From Alistipes senegalensis (GTDB lineage: Bacteria > Bacteroidota > Bacteroidia > Bacteroidales > Rikenellaceae): DNA of 64,000 nucleotides. Below, one piece after another: positions 8,395 to 17,185 of the stretch (positions are counted from its first letter, which is position 1; every line of letters begins with the position of its first letter). The position numbers and the translations under genes were made by a program. Below the pieces are notes generated by a model. That model saw only the letters and a list, made by a program, of their open reading frames with translations. It searched no databases and was not told where the DNA came from. The stretch lies in NCBI GenBank assembly GCA_023664045.1, contig JAMPGH010000001.1, positions 1,427,580-1,491,579 of the forward strand. The letters run 5' to 3'.

Positions 8395-10599
8395 ATGAAA
8401 ATTCTGAAACATATCTTGTCGGCCGCCGCGCTGTTGGTGCTGGCCGCGGCCTGCAACCACGATCCCGACGAGCTCGTCCTGCCGGCTTCCGATCTCTCGA
8501 TCGCCTCGCACGGCAAGGTCGTCGTCAACGGCGCAACCATCGACGAGGACTTCACGCTCGTCTGGTCGGCCGTGCGGTTCGGCGCTCCGACCGAGGTCGA
8601 GTATACCGTCGAGGCACAGCTCCACGACGGCTTCACGACGCTGGGTTCCACGTCGGATACGCACTTCACCTGCAAGAACTCCGAGCTCTTCGACGCGCTC
8701 GGCATCTCGCTCACCGGCAACTACGACATCGACTTCCGCGTTACGGCCGCTTCCGCCACGGGCGAAACCAAGCAGCGGACCCTCACCGTGCCGTTCGAGT
8801 TCTCCAAGATCACCTATCTGTGGGTTCCCGGCGCTTATCAGGGCTGGAACTTCTCCCAACCCATTTCGCGCCTGTTGCAGGGCGAGGACGGCATCTTCCG
8901 CGGCTTCGTCCACATGCCCGATGGCGGCGAGTTCAAGTTCGCTTCGCAGCCCGACTTCGATGCCGGCACCAATTACGGCGCCGCCGGGGAAGAGGGCATC
9001 TTGAACACGGACGGCGATGCCGGAAACCTCTCGGCCGCCGCCGGTCTCTACTACGTCGAGGTCGATATCGAAGCTCTGACTTACCTCATGTTGCCTCTGG
9101 AGAGCGTTTCGCTCATCGGCGAGGGCGTCGGCGGCTGGGATACCGACGTCGAAATGACCTACGATGCCGCTGCCAAAACGTGGGTCGGCTTCGCCGATGC
9201 CGCTGCCGGCAAGGAGTATAAGGTCCGCTTCAACAAGATGTGGGACATCGAGGTCGGCGATGCGAAGTACAACTGCTCGCTCGGCGGCGATGCGGCCGAA
9301 CTGCAGATCGCGTCCAATACCAACCTCGTCGTCGCGGGCGATGGCGGCATCACGGCTTTCACGCTCTCGATCTTCGACTATCCCTACAACATCAAGGAGA
9401 GCGCCGTCGAGGAAAACGACGACGTGCTCTACCTCGTCAGCTCGCTCGACGACTGGAATTATCTCAAGGCTCCCAAGCTCTTGTCGCTCGGGGAGAACAA
9501 GTTCTACGGTCTGGCGAACTTCTCCGGCGCTTCGTCGCCCGAGGTGTTGTTCTCCCGCCTGCAGACTCCGCTGGGCACCCGTTTCGGCGGCAGCGCCGCT
9601 GCGCTGGAGAGCTACGCCGGCGGTGCCGAGGCTACGCCGATCGCCGCCGAGGCCGGTCTGCGTTTCTACGCCGTCGACCTCTCGGGCGATCCGAAAGTGC
9701 TCTATGACACCGAAATTACCGATGCGGCCGTTGTCCTTGCCGGCGAACCTGCTACGACGATCGCCATGACGGCCGCCGGTGCCGGCAAATGGACGCTGAA
9801 GCATACGTTCGACGCCGTAGGCAAGTTCACGATCGCCCTCAACGGCGGCAAGATCGCATGCGGCGGCACCGACTATCCCGCCGTGCTGGGCGGCAGCTGC
9901 ACCGGTCTGGTTTTGGACGGCAGCGCCCTCAACATGACGAAGGGCGAGCACGAACTCGTCCTCGACCTCACGGCCGCCGCCGGAACCTTGTCGATCGACG
10001 GCGAGGTCGCCGACCTGCAGCTCTATCCCGAGACCCTCGGCGTTACGGGCGACTTCGGCGATATCAGCTGGACCATCGCTGCTTCTCCGCAGTTGCAGGG
10101 CAACGTCGAGACCGGCGAATATAAGGGCTACGTCTCGATGTACGGACTGACCTACGGCTTCAAGTTCACCTACGGCGACAATACGTGGGTGGCCGGTCAG
10201 GCTGTCGAGGGCTCCGACAACGAATTCGTCTTGGGCGTCGGCGACAACATGATGATCGCCGAGGGTCTCTACCGCTGGGATGTCAGTCTCGACGCCATGA
10301 CTGCTAAGGCCACTCCGCTTTCGATGGTCGGCCTGATCGGCAGCGGTATCGGCAGCTGGGATGTCGATGTGGAACTCGTGCGCGACGAGGAGGACGGCCT
10401 CTACAAGGCTGCCGGCGTCGTTTGTACGGAAGGCGAGTTCAAGATCCGTTTCAACGGCGGCTGGGACTACAGTCTGGGCGGCACTCCGGAGAATCTGATC
10501 GACAATGCCGGCAACATGCCCATCGAGGCCGGCACCTACGACTTCGCGCTCGATCTCACGCATACTCCCTACAAGGTAACTTTCACCGCTGCAGAGTAG
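8395..10599 (+). CDS. susF: SusF-like multi-module glucan-binding lipoprotein
   Basis: 734 residues, clearly longer than the roughly 485-residue Bacteroides thetaiotaomicron SusF. The lipoprotein signal ends LAAAC (Cys20). After an Ig-like SusE/F domain (about 25-130), repeated modules can be seen: ITYLWVPGAYQGWNF (about 137), VSLIGEGVGGWDTDVEM (about 237), VLYLVSSLDDWNYL (about 343), a weaker one near VVLAGEPATTIAMT (about 447), one near LGVTGDFGDISWTI (about 549), and MVGLIGSGIGSWDVDVEL (about 643). Several end with a K-x-R-F-N or F-K-F strand and a Trp. It probably binds starch at the surface. The number of functional binding sites is inferred. Confidence 0.8.
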   Translation: MKILKHILSAAALLVLAAACNHDPDELVLPASDLSIASHGKVVVNGATIDEDFTLVWSAVRFGAPTEVEYTVEAQLHDGFTTLGSTSDTHFTCKNSELFDALGISLTGNYDIDFRVTAASATGETKQRTLTVPFEFSKITYLWVPGAYQGWNFSQPISRLLQGEDGIFRGFVHMPDGGEFKFASQPDFDAGTNYGAAGEEGILNTDGDAGNLSAAAGLYYVEVDIEALTYLMLPLESVSLIGEGVGGWDTDVEMTYDAAAKTWVGFADAAAGKEYKVRFNKMWDIEVGDAKYNCSLGGDAAELQIASNTNLVVAGDGGITAFTLSIFDYPYNIKESAVEENDDVLYLVSSLDDWNYLKAPKLLSLGENKFYGLANFSGASSPEVLFSRLQTPLGTRFGGSAAALESYAGGAEATPIAAEAGLRFYAVDLSGDPKVLYDTEITDAAVVLAGEPATTIAMTAAGAGKWTLKHTFDAVGKFTIALNGGKIACGGTDYPAVLGGSCTGLVLDGSALNMTKGEHELVLDLTAAAGTLSIDGEVADLQLYPETLGVTGDFGDISWTIAASPQLQGNVETGEYKGYVSMYGLTYGFKFTYGDNTWVAGQAVEGSDNEFVLGVGDNMMIAEGLYRWDVSLDAMTAKATPLSMVGLIGSGIGSWDVDVELVRDEEDGLYKAAGVVCTEGEFKIRFNGGWDYSLGGTPENLIDNAGNMPIEAGTYDFALDLTHTPYKVTFTAAE

Positions 10600-10616
10600 G
10601 CGCTGCACCCTTTTTG

Positions 10617-10644
10617 ACCGGCGTGCCCTGACCGGCACGCCGGT
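10617..10644 (+). terminator. GC-rich hairpin after the susF-like gene
   Basis: ACCGGCGTGCC pairs perfectly with GGCACGCCGGT (11 bp) around a 6-nt loop, 17 bp after the susF-like stop and 30 bp before the first GH13 gene. No T-run follows. It could terminate partly or protect the upstream susC-susF message from decay, giving more binding protein than enzyme. Confidence 0.5.
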
Positions 10645-10673
10645 TCCTAATCGATCCTAAAACCATCCGACCT

Positions 10674-12347
10674 ATGCGTTTCAGAACATCTCTCCGCTAC
10701 CTTTCCGCAGCGGCTTTTCTGCTGTGGGCCGTCGCCTGCTCTTCCGACAAGGGCGGCACTCCCGAACCCGAACCCGTTCCCGGGCAGGGGGACATCGTCG
10801 ACCGCGTGTCGCAGTACGAGGCCCGGCCTTTCGACGGCGAGAAGCGCGCCGACGTCTTCTACGAAATCTTCGTCCGCTCGTTCGCCGATTCCGACGGCGA
10901 CGGCATCGGCGATCTGAACGGCGTTACCGCCAAGCTCGACTACCTCGACGATCTGGGCGTCGCCGGCATCTGGCTCCTGCCCGTCTACGTCTCCGGTTCG
11001 GAGCATGGCTACGACGTCATCGACTACAAGGACGTCAACCCCGACTACGGCACCCTCGCCGATCTGGAAAACCTCATCGCCGAGGCCCATAAGCGCCATA
11101 TCCGCGTCATCCTCGACTTCGTGCCCAACCACACCTCGCATGATTGCCCGTGGTTCACCGAGGCTTGCAAAAGTACGGACAATCCCTATCGCAGCTTCTA
11201 CCACTTCTCGCAGACCGAGGCTCCGGGGTGGTGCGCCGTGCCGTCGGGTACGACCGACTGGTTCTATCAGGGCGTCTTCGACCGCTCGATGCCCGACCTC
11301 AACTACGGTCCCGCCTCGTCGTGCGAAACCAGCGGGGCGTTCCTCGCCTTGACCGACGCCGCCAAGTTCTGGGTCGACAAGGGCGTCGACGGCTTCCGCC
11401 TCGACGCCGTGAAGCACATCTACGACAGCGAGACGTCGGCCGAAAACCCCACGTGGCTCGAGAAGTTCTATTCCGACGTCAACGCCTATTTTCAGGGCAA
11501 ATCGGCACTCGGATTCAAGGACATCTACATGGTCGGCGAGTGTTGGATGGCCACTGCTCAGATGGCCCCTTATTATAAGGGACTGCCCGCCTTGTTCGAC
11601 TTCACGGCTTGGCAGGACCGCCTGCTCTATGCTATCAAGAACTCCCATGTCAAATGGTTCCCGAAGGACATGATCGACGAGCGCGAGACGTTCGCCTCCG
11701 TACGTCCCGACTTCATTCAGGCCACCAAGCTCTCCAACCACGACGAGAACCGCGCCCGCACGGCTGTCGAGGGATCGCACGCCCTTTCGCTCGAACGCTG
11801 CAAGATCGCCGCGGCCGTGCTGCTCACGTCGGTCGGCTCGCCCTACGTCTACTACGGCGAGGAGCTCGGCATGTTCGGCGACAAAGCGGACAAGGGCGGC
11901 GACCGCAACGTCCGCGAGCCGATGTTGTGGAAGCCGAAGGCCGAGGACTCGGAGCGTCCGACGTGGATCTCCTCGACGCGCAATACCGACATCGGCATCG
12001 GCTCCGTCGCCAAGCAGGCCGACGACGTAAATTCGCTCTACAACGTCTACCGCAAGTTCATGCGCCTGCGCAACACCTATCCCGCACTCGCGTCGGGTGA
12101 AATCGAGCTGCCCGAGTGGTTCGACGACGCTTCGGCCGACCAAAAGCAGGTCATGGCCTTCATCCGTTCTTCGGAGAGCGAACGGCTGCTGGTCGTCCAC
12201 AACGTCTCCGACACGCAGACTACCTATACTTTCAGCGGCTCGATCGACCGACCCGTCGCCGACATGAACGGCGTGCGGATCTCGTCGCAGGGCGACAGCC
12301 ATACGCTCGCCATGCCGCCTTATTCGTCGATCGTCATCCAGCTGTAG
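10674..12347 (+). CDS. GH13 alpha-amylase lipoprotein, SusG-like
   Basis: 557 residues. The lipoprotein signal ends WAVAC (Cys22) and is followed by a Pro/Glu-rich linker, which suits surface display. All GH13 regions are present: DFVPNHTS (region I), GFRLDAVKH with nucleophile Asp244, YMVGECW with acid/base Glu289, and SNHDENR with Asp357. A C-terminal beta-domain ends the protein. SusG of B. thetaiotaomicron is about 690 residues because a CBM58 interrupts its catalytic domain; no such insert is apparent here. It would cut starch at the cell surface before SusCD uptake. Surface rather than periplasmic location is inferred. Confidence 0.88.
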   Translation: MRFRTSLRYLSAAAFLLWAVACSSDKGGTPEPEPVPGQGDIVDRVSQYEARPFDGEKRADVFYEIFVRSFADSDGDGIGDLNGVTAKLDYLDDLGVAGIWLLPVYVSGSEHGYDVIDYKDVNPDYGTLADLENLIAEAHKRHIRVILDFVPNHTSHDCPWFTEACKSTDNPYRSFYHFSQTEAPGWCAVPSGTTDWFYQGVFDRSMPDLNYGPASSCETSGAFLALTDAAKFWVDKGVDGFRLDAVKHIYDSETSAENPTWLEKFYSDVNAYFQGKSALGFKDIYMVGECWMATAQMAPYYKGLPALFDFTAWQDRLLYAIKNSHVKWFPKDMIDERETFASVRPDFIQATKLSNHDENRARTAVEGSHALSLERCKIAAAVLLTSVGSPYVYYGEELGMFGDKADKGGDRNVREPMLWKPKAEDSERPTWISSTRNTDIGIGSVAKQADDVNSLYNVYRKFMRLRNTYPALASGEIELPEWFDDASADQKQVMAFIRSSESERLLVVHNVSDTQTTYTFSGSIDRPVADMNGVRISSQGDSHTLAMPPYSSIVIQL

Positions 12348-12351
12348 CCCC

Positions 12352-14451
12352 ATGAAGCGTCTCTTCTTCTTCGCCGCTCTCGCCGCTTGGGCGACCGGTT
12401 GCCGGGGCCCGATTTTCTCCGATGCACCGGCCGCCGGCAACGGGCAGCCCGTTATTCCGGCTCTCTTGCAGCCCGGCGACAACCGCTTGTCGCTCACCGA
12501 TTATTTCCCGCAGTGGGAGCGGGCCGATTCGGTTACTTCCGCGCAGCTCGTCATCGGACCCGCCGCCGAGGATTGGTCCGAGTTCATCGTTTCGGTGCCC
12601 GAGGGACCTTTCGTCGCTTCGTTCGAGGCGTGGACCGACGGGCGCTGCCTCTCCGTCGCCGCTTTCGGCGGCGAGCGGCAGTCCGAGACGTGGGCTTGCA
12701 CCGAACGCAGCCACGGCCGGCGGCTCTTCATCCGCACGTCGCAGCCCGCGCGGCAGGTCGTCGCCTTGTGGCAGAACTGCCGCCTGCCCGAAGAATACGT
12801 CTCGATATCCGACAGCGGGGTAGCGGTAACGTTGCCCGCCGATGCCGATGCCGCCGGGCGGTCGTGGCTCCGGGTCTTCGCCGCGTCGGAGCGCGCCCGC
12901 TTCAACGACCTCATGATTCCCCTCGAAAAGGGACGTCCCGTCTCGGACGCCGCGCAGCTCACGCGTCATGACCGGCAGGCGCAGGTGCTCTATTCTTTGA
13001 TGATCGACCGCTTCTGCAACGGCAATCCCGACAACGATGCGCCGCTCGGCCGGCCCGACGTCCTCCCGCAGGTCGATTATCAGGGCGGCGACCTGCAGGG
13101 CATCGCCGACCGCATCCGTGCCGGCTTCTTCGATTCGTTGGGCATCACCACGCTCTGGATCTCGCCCGTTACGCAGAATCCGCGCGACGCGTGGGGCCTG
13201 AACCGCAAGCCCTTCACCCGCTTCTCGGGCTACCACGGCTACTGGCCCATCCATACCACGCGCGTCGACGACCGCTTCGGCACGCCCGACGACTTGCGCC
13301 GCTTGCTCGACGAGGCTCACGCTCACGGCATGAACGTCATCCTCGACTACGTGGCCAACCACCTGCACATCCATTCGCCCGTCCTGCAGACCCATCCCGA
13401 CTGGGTTACGCCCCTCTACCTGCCCGACGGCCGCAAGAACCTCGAACTTTGGGACGAGGAGCGGCTGACCACGTGGTTCGACGAGCATATCCCCACGCTC
13501 GACCTCGCGCGTCCCGAGGTGTGCGGCCCCATGACCGACTCGGCCCTCTACTGGATCGCCGAATACGACCTCGACGGCTTCCGCCACGACGCCTGCAAGC
13601 ACATCCCCGAGAACTACTGGCGCATGCTCACCCATAAGATGAAGACGCGCTTTGCAGACCGCGACCTCTGGCAGATCGGCGAGACCTACGGTTCGCCCGC
13701 TCTGATCGGCTCCTACGTCCGCAGCGGCATGATCGACGCCCAGTTCGACTTCAACGTCTACCACACGGCGCTCGACGTCTTGGTGCGGGGGCGCTCGGCA
13801 AGGGATCTGGCCTGTACGGTCGACGAGTCGCTCGCGGCCTACGGCGCCCACCACACGATGGGCAACATCACGGGCAACCACGACAAGGCGCGTTTGGTTT
13901 CGCTCGCCGGCGGGGCCCTCTCGCCCGACGAGGATCCCAAGCTCGCCGGCTGGACCCGTTCGATCGGCGTCGGCGATCCCGTCGGCTACCGCAAGCTCGC
14001 TTTGATCGAGGCCCTGAACTGCACCATTCCCGGCGTTCCCTGCATCTATCAGGGCGACGAGTACGGCGAGCCGGGCGGCAACGACCCCGACAACCGGCGC
14101 ATGATGCGCTTCGACGGCTATACGCCCGAGGAGCAGGCGCAGCGGGAGCTGACGCGCAAGCTGATCGGCCTGCGGCGCTGCTCCATGCCGTTGTTGTACG
14201 GCGACATGACCACGTTGGCCCTCACCGACGAGGTGTGGGTCTTCGCGCGCGTCTATCTGGGCGAGCCGGTCGTCGTGGCTCTCAACTTCGGCGACCGTCC
14301 GCAGCGCGTCGAGTGCATTCTGCCGGCCGGATCGGCGGAAAATCCGAAATTTAACGCTAACTTTGGGGCCGGTTTCGGCTTCGCGCCCGAGGGCCGGCTC
14401 TTCGTCGAGTTGGCCCCCTGCGGATTCGAAATACTGACCAAAACCGAATAG
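12352..14451 (+). CDS. GH13 alpha-glucan-active enzyme with N-terminal beta domain
   Basis: 699 residues. The signal ends ATGC (Cys17), so it is probably a lipoprotein. Residues about 20-205 look like a beta-sandwich without GH13 motifs. The catalytic barrel begins near VLYSLMIDRFCNGNPDND and carries DYVANH, DGFRHDACK (nucleophile Asp413), QIGETYG (Glu444) and GNHDKAR (Asp511). NPDND resembles the calcium-binding loop of many secreted amylases. The start lies 4 bp after the previous stop, so the genes are co-transcribed. The substrate within alpha-glucans is not resolved. Confidence 0.85.
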   Translation: MKRLFFFAALAAWATGCRGPIFSDAPAAGNGQPVIPALLQPGDNRLSLTDYFPQWERADSVTSAQLVIGPAAEDWSEFIVSVPEGPFVASFEAWTDGRCLSVAAFGGERQSETWACTERSHGRRLFIRTSQPARQVVALWQNCRLPEEYVSISDSGVAVTLPADADAAGRSWLRVFAASERARFNDLMIPLEKGRPVSDAAQLTRHDRQAQVLYSLMIDRFCNGNPDNDAPLGRPDVLPQVDYQGGDLQGIADRIRAGFFDSLGITTLWISPVTQNPRDAWGLNRKPFTRFSGYHGYWPIHTTRVDDRFGTPDDLRRLLDEAHAHGMNVILDYVANHLHIHSPVLQTHPDWVTPLYLPDGRKNLELWDEERLTTWFDEHIPTLDLARPEVCGPMTDSALYWIAEYDLDGFRHDACKHIPENYWRMLTHKMKTRFADRDLWQIGETYGSPALIGSYVRSGMIDAQFDFNVYHTALDVLVRGRSARDLACTVDESLAAYGAHHTMGNITGNHDKARLVSLAGGALSPDEDPKLAGWTRSIGVGDPVGYRKLALIEALNCTIPGVPCIYQGDEYGEPGGNDPDNRRMMRFDGYTPEEQAQRELTRKLIGLRRCSMPLLYGDMTTLALTDEVWVFARVYLGEPVVVALNFGDRPQRVECILPAGSAENPKFNANFGAGFGFAPEGRLFVELAPCGFEILTKTE

Positions 14452-14455
14452 AACC

Positions 14456-15802
14456 ATGAAACGAATCTCGAATCTTCTGCTCGCGGCGGCGCTCTTCTTC
14501 GCTGCCGCCTGCTCCGAAAAAACCGCCGCGCCCGAGGCCCATGCCGAGTGGAGCTACGACGCCGTATTGTACGAAATGAACGTGCGGCAGTTCACCCCCG
14601 AGGGCACTTTCGCCGCCGCCGGGGAGCGCCTGCCGCAGCTCCGCGACTTGGGCGTCGACATCCTTTGGCTCATGCCCGTCCATCCCATCGGCGTCGAGGG
14701 CCGCAAGGGCACCTTAGGCTCTTACTACGCCATCCGCGATTATCGCGACATCAACCCCGAGTTCGGTTCGATGGAGGACTTCGAGCGCTTCCTCGCCCGG
14801 GCCCACAAGTTGGGCATGCGTGTCATCCTCGACTACGTCGCCAACCACACCTCGCCCGACCACGCTTGGGCTACGGAGCAGCCTGCCGAGTGGTACGTCC
14901 GCGATGCGGAAGGCCGCCCCGTCGTGCAGTACGACTGGACCGACATCGCCAAGCTCAACTACGATTGCTCCGACGTGCGCGACGCCATGCGCGACGTGCT
15001 GAAGTTTTGGATCGACAAGGGTGTCGACGGCTTCCGCTGCGACGCAGCTAAGGAGATGCCCGATGACTTTTGGATCGAAGCGTTCACCGAGCTGCGTGCC
15101 CGGCGCGCCGACCTCTTCCTGCTGGCCGAGGCCGAGGGTGCGCAGTTCCATGTCGACGGCTTCGACGCCACTTACGGCTGGGAGATGCACCACCTCATGA
15201 ACGAAATCGCGCAGGGTAAGAAGTCGGCCGCCGACCTGCGCGAGCTGCTGGCCCGCCATGCCGAGGAGTATCCCGCCGAGGCGTTCCGCATGATGTTCAC
15301 TTCCAACCATGACGAAAATTCGTGGGCCGGCACCGAGTTCGAGCGCATGGGCGATGCCGCTGCTGCGTTTGCCGTCCTGACCTACGTCCTGCCGCAGAGC
15401 CTGCCGCTGATCTACACCGGGCAGGAGATCGGCTACGACCACCGCTTCGAGTTCTTCGAGAAAGATCCCATTCCCGCCTACGAGCCCAACGAATGGACGG
15501 CTTTCTATCGGAAGCTCAACGCCCTGCGCCACGGCAACCCCGCCCTCGCTTCGGGCGAGCGGGGCGGCGAAATGACCTATATGGGCGGTGCTCCTGCCGA
15601 TGTGTTGGCTTTCTCCCGTACGAAGGGCGATAACAAGGTCGTCTGCTTCTTCAACCTCTCGGCTGCGCCGCAGGCCGTGATTCCGACCGTCGGTTTCGAC
15701 GGCGACTTCACCGACGCACTCTCCGGCTCTGTCCGCTCGGTCGTCCCCGGCGAGGAGTTCGCGCTCGGTCCGTGGGAATACCTCATTCTGACGAATAATT
15801 AA
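14456..15802 (+). CDS. GH13 alpha-amylase-family lipoprotein (exported paralogue)
   Basis: 448 residues, a compact GH13 enzyme. The lipoprotein signal ends FFAAAC (Cys20). Motifs are DYVANHTS, GFRCDAAKE (nucleophile Asp196), LLAEAEG (Glu225) and TSNHDENSW (Asp286). It starts 4 bp after the preceding gene. The next gene downstream is a close paralogue that lacks an export signal, so the two appear to do related chemistry in different compartments. The stop codon is formed by the first bases of an AT-rich intergenic repeat. Specificity (amylase versus glucosidase or transferase) is not settled. Confidence 0.85.
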   Translation: MKRISNLLLAAALFFAAACSEKTAAPEAHAEWSYDAVLYEMNVRQFTPEGTFAAAGERLPQLRDLGVDILWLMPVHPIGVEGRKGTLGSYYAIRDYRDINPEFGSMEDFERFLARAHKLGMRVILDYVANHTSPDHAWATEQPAEWYVRDAEGRPVVQYDWTDIAKLNYDCSDVRDAMRDVLKFWIDKGVDGFRCDAAKEMPDDFWIEAFTELRARRADLFLLAEAEGAQFHVDGFDATYGWEMHHLMNEIAQGKKSAADLRELLARHAEEYPAEAFRMMFTSNHDENSWAGTEFERMGDAAAAFAVLTYVLPQSLPLIYTGQEIGYDHRFEFFEKDPIPAYEPNEWTAFYRKLNALRHGNPALASGERGGEMTYMGGAPADVLAFSRTKGDNKVVCFFNLSAAPQAVIPTVGFDGDFTDALSGSVRSVVPGEEFALGPWEYLILTNN

Positions 15803-15905
15803 AAATGAAAAATTGAGAATTAAAAATTATTTTCGTTGCTTCGAAGTCCCGAACTTTCGGGGCGGAATCGTGATTTTTAATTCTTAATTTTTAATTCTCG
15901 ATTTT
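15798..15905. repeat. Inverted pair of AT-rich intergenic repeats
   Basis: Left arm (15798-15830) contains ATTAAAAATGAAAAATT and GAATTAAAAATT; right arm (15873-15905) contains TTTTTAATTCTTAATTTTT. The arms are near inverted copies around a 42-bp GC-richer middle. The left arm overlaps the upstream stop codon, and the right arm ends 2 bp before the next start. Related arms lie at 22811-22838, 24983-25013, 28393-28424, 28603-28634, 56422-56454 and 56536-56570. Confidence 0.8.
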
Positions 15906-15907
15906 GT

Positions 15908-17182
15908 ATGTTGCATCCCGACTGGAGTTATCAGGCCGTCCTCTATGAGATGAACGTGCGTCAGCTGACGCACGAGGGTACGTTGCGGGCCGCTGCCGCG
16001 CGGCTCGCGTTCCTGCGCGATCTGGGCGTCGACGTCATTTGGCTCATGCCCGTCTTCCCGATCGGCGCCGAGGGCCGCAAGGGGTCGCTGGGTTCCTACT
16101 ATTCCGTGCGCGACTATTGCGCCGTCAACCCCGAGCTGGGGTCGATGGAGGACTTCGACGCCTTCGTTCGGGAGGCGCATCGGCTGGGCCTGAAAGTCCT
16201 GCTCGACTGGGTCGCCAACCACACCGCGCGCGACGCCCGTTGGATCTCGGAGCATCCCGATTTCTACGTCTACGACGCCGAGGGACGTCCCGCCGTGCCG
16301 TGGGACTGGACCGATACCGCCAAGCTCGACTACTCGAACCCTGCCGTGTGGCGCGCGCAGATCGAGGCGATGGCTTTCTGGCTCAGGGAGCACGACGTCG
16401 ACGGCTTCCGCTGCGACATGGCCATGCTCGTGCCCGTCGGGTTCTGGAACGCGGCCACCCGGGAGCTCCGGCTGACGAAGCCCGATCTCTTCATGTTGGC
16501 CGAGGCCGAGGAGACCGACCTCTTCGAGGAGGGGGCTTTCGACGCCTGCTACGCTTGGGAGATGCACCACCTGATGGTCGACGTCGCGCAGCAGCGTACG
16601 CGCATCACGGCCTTGCGCGACTACATCTACGCCGACCGCGAGCGATATCCCCGCTCGGCCATGCGGCTCTCGTTCACTTCCAACCACGACGAAAATTCGT
16701 GGTCGGGTTCCGAGTTCGAGCGCTTCGGCGATGCCCGCGAGGCGATGGCCCTCTTCTCGTTCGTCGTGCCGCGGGGCCTGCCGCTGATCTATACCGGTCA
16801 GGAGGTGGGCTACGACCATGCGTTCGCTTTCTTCGACCGCGACCCGATCCCCGCCTACGAGCTCAATGATTTCGCTCGCTTCTACCGGCGGCTCGCTCGC
16901 TTGCGCCACGAGAATCCCGCATTGGCTGCGGGCGAGCGGGGCGGCGAGATGATCGAGATCCGCAACAACGCCGAGGACTGCCTCATGACGATGGTCCGCG
17001 AGACATCCGACAACCGCGTCGTCGCCATCATGAACCTTTCGCCCTACGCCATCCGCGCCGAGTACGGCACCGGCATCTACGCCGGCCGTTATACCGACGC
17101 CATGACGGGGGCCGAGTACCACCTTCCGGAGCACGTCGCCGAGGACATGGCGCCGTGGAGCTACCGGATCCTTACCCGATAA
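15908..17182 (+). CDS. GH13 alpha-amylase-family enzyme, cytoplasmic paralogue
   Basis: 424 residues, very similar along its whole length to the preceding gene product; both share LYEMNVRQ, the G-S-Y-Y-x-x-R-D-Y segment and SNHDENSW. It begins directly with MLHPDWSYQAVLYEM and has no signal peptide or lipobox, so it should be cytoplasmic. Catalytic residues are intact: Asp170 (GFRCDMAM), Glu199 (MLAEAEE) and Asp261 (SNHDENSW). A repeat pair fills the space where a signal-coding region would be expected. It probably processes imported maltodextrins next to the GH65 enzyme. The next gene starts 4 bp downstream. Confidence 0.85.
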   Translation: MLHPDWSYQAVLYEMNVRQLTHEGTLRAAAARLAFLRDLGVDVIWLMPVFPIGAEGRKGSLGSYYSVRDYCAVNPELGSMEDFDAFVREAHRLGLKVLLDWVANHTARDARWISEHPDFYVYDAEGRPAVPWDWTDTAKLDYSNPAVWRAQIEAMAFWLREHDVDGFRCDMAMLVPVGFWNAATRELRLTKPDLFMLAEAEETDLFEEGAFDACYAWEMHHLMVDVAQQRTRITALRDYIYADRERYPRSAMRLSFTSNHDENSWSGSEFERFGDAREAMALFSFVVPRGLPLIYTGQEVGYDHAFAFFDRDPIPAYELNDFARFYRRLARLRHENPALAAGERGGEMIEIRNNAEDCLMTMVRETSDNRVVAIMNLSPYAIRAEYGTGIYAGRYTDAMTGAEYHLPEHVAEDMAPWSYRILTR

Positions 17183-17185
17183 CTT

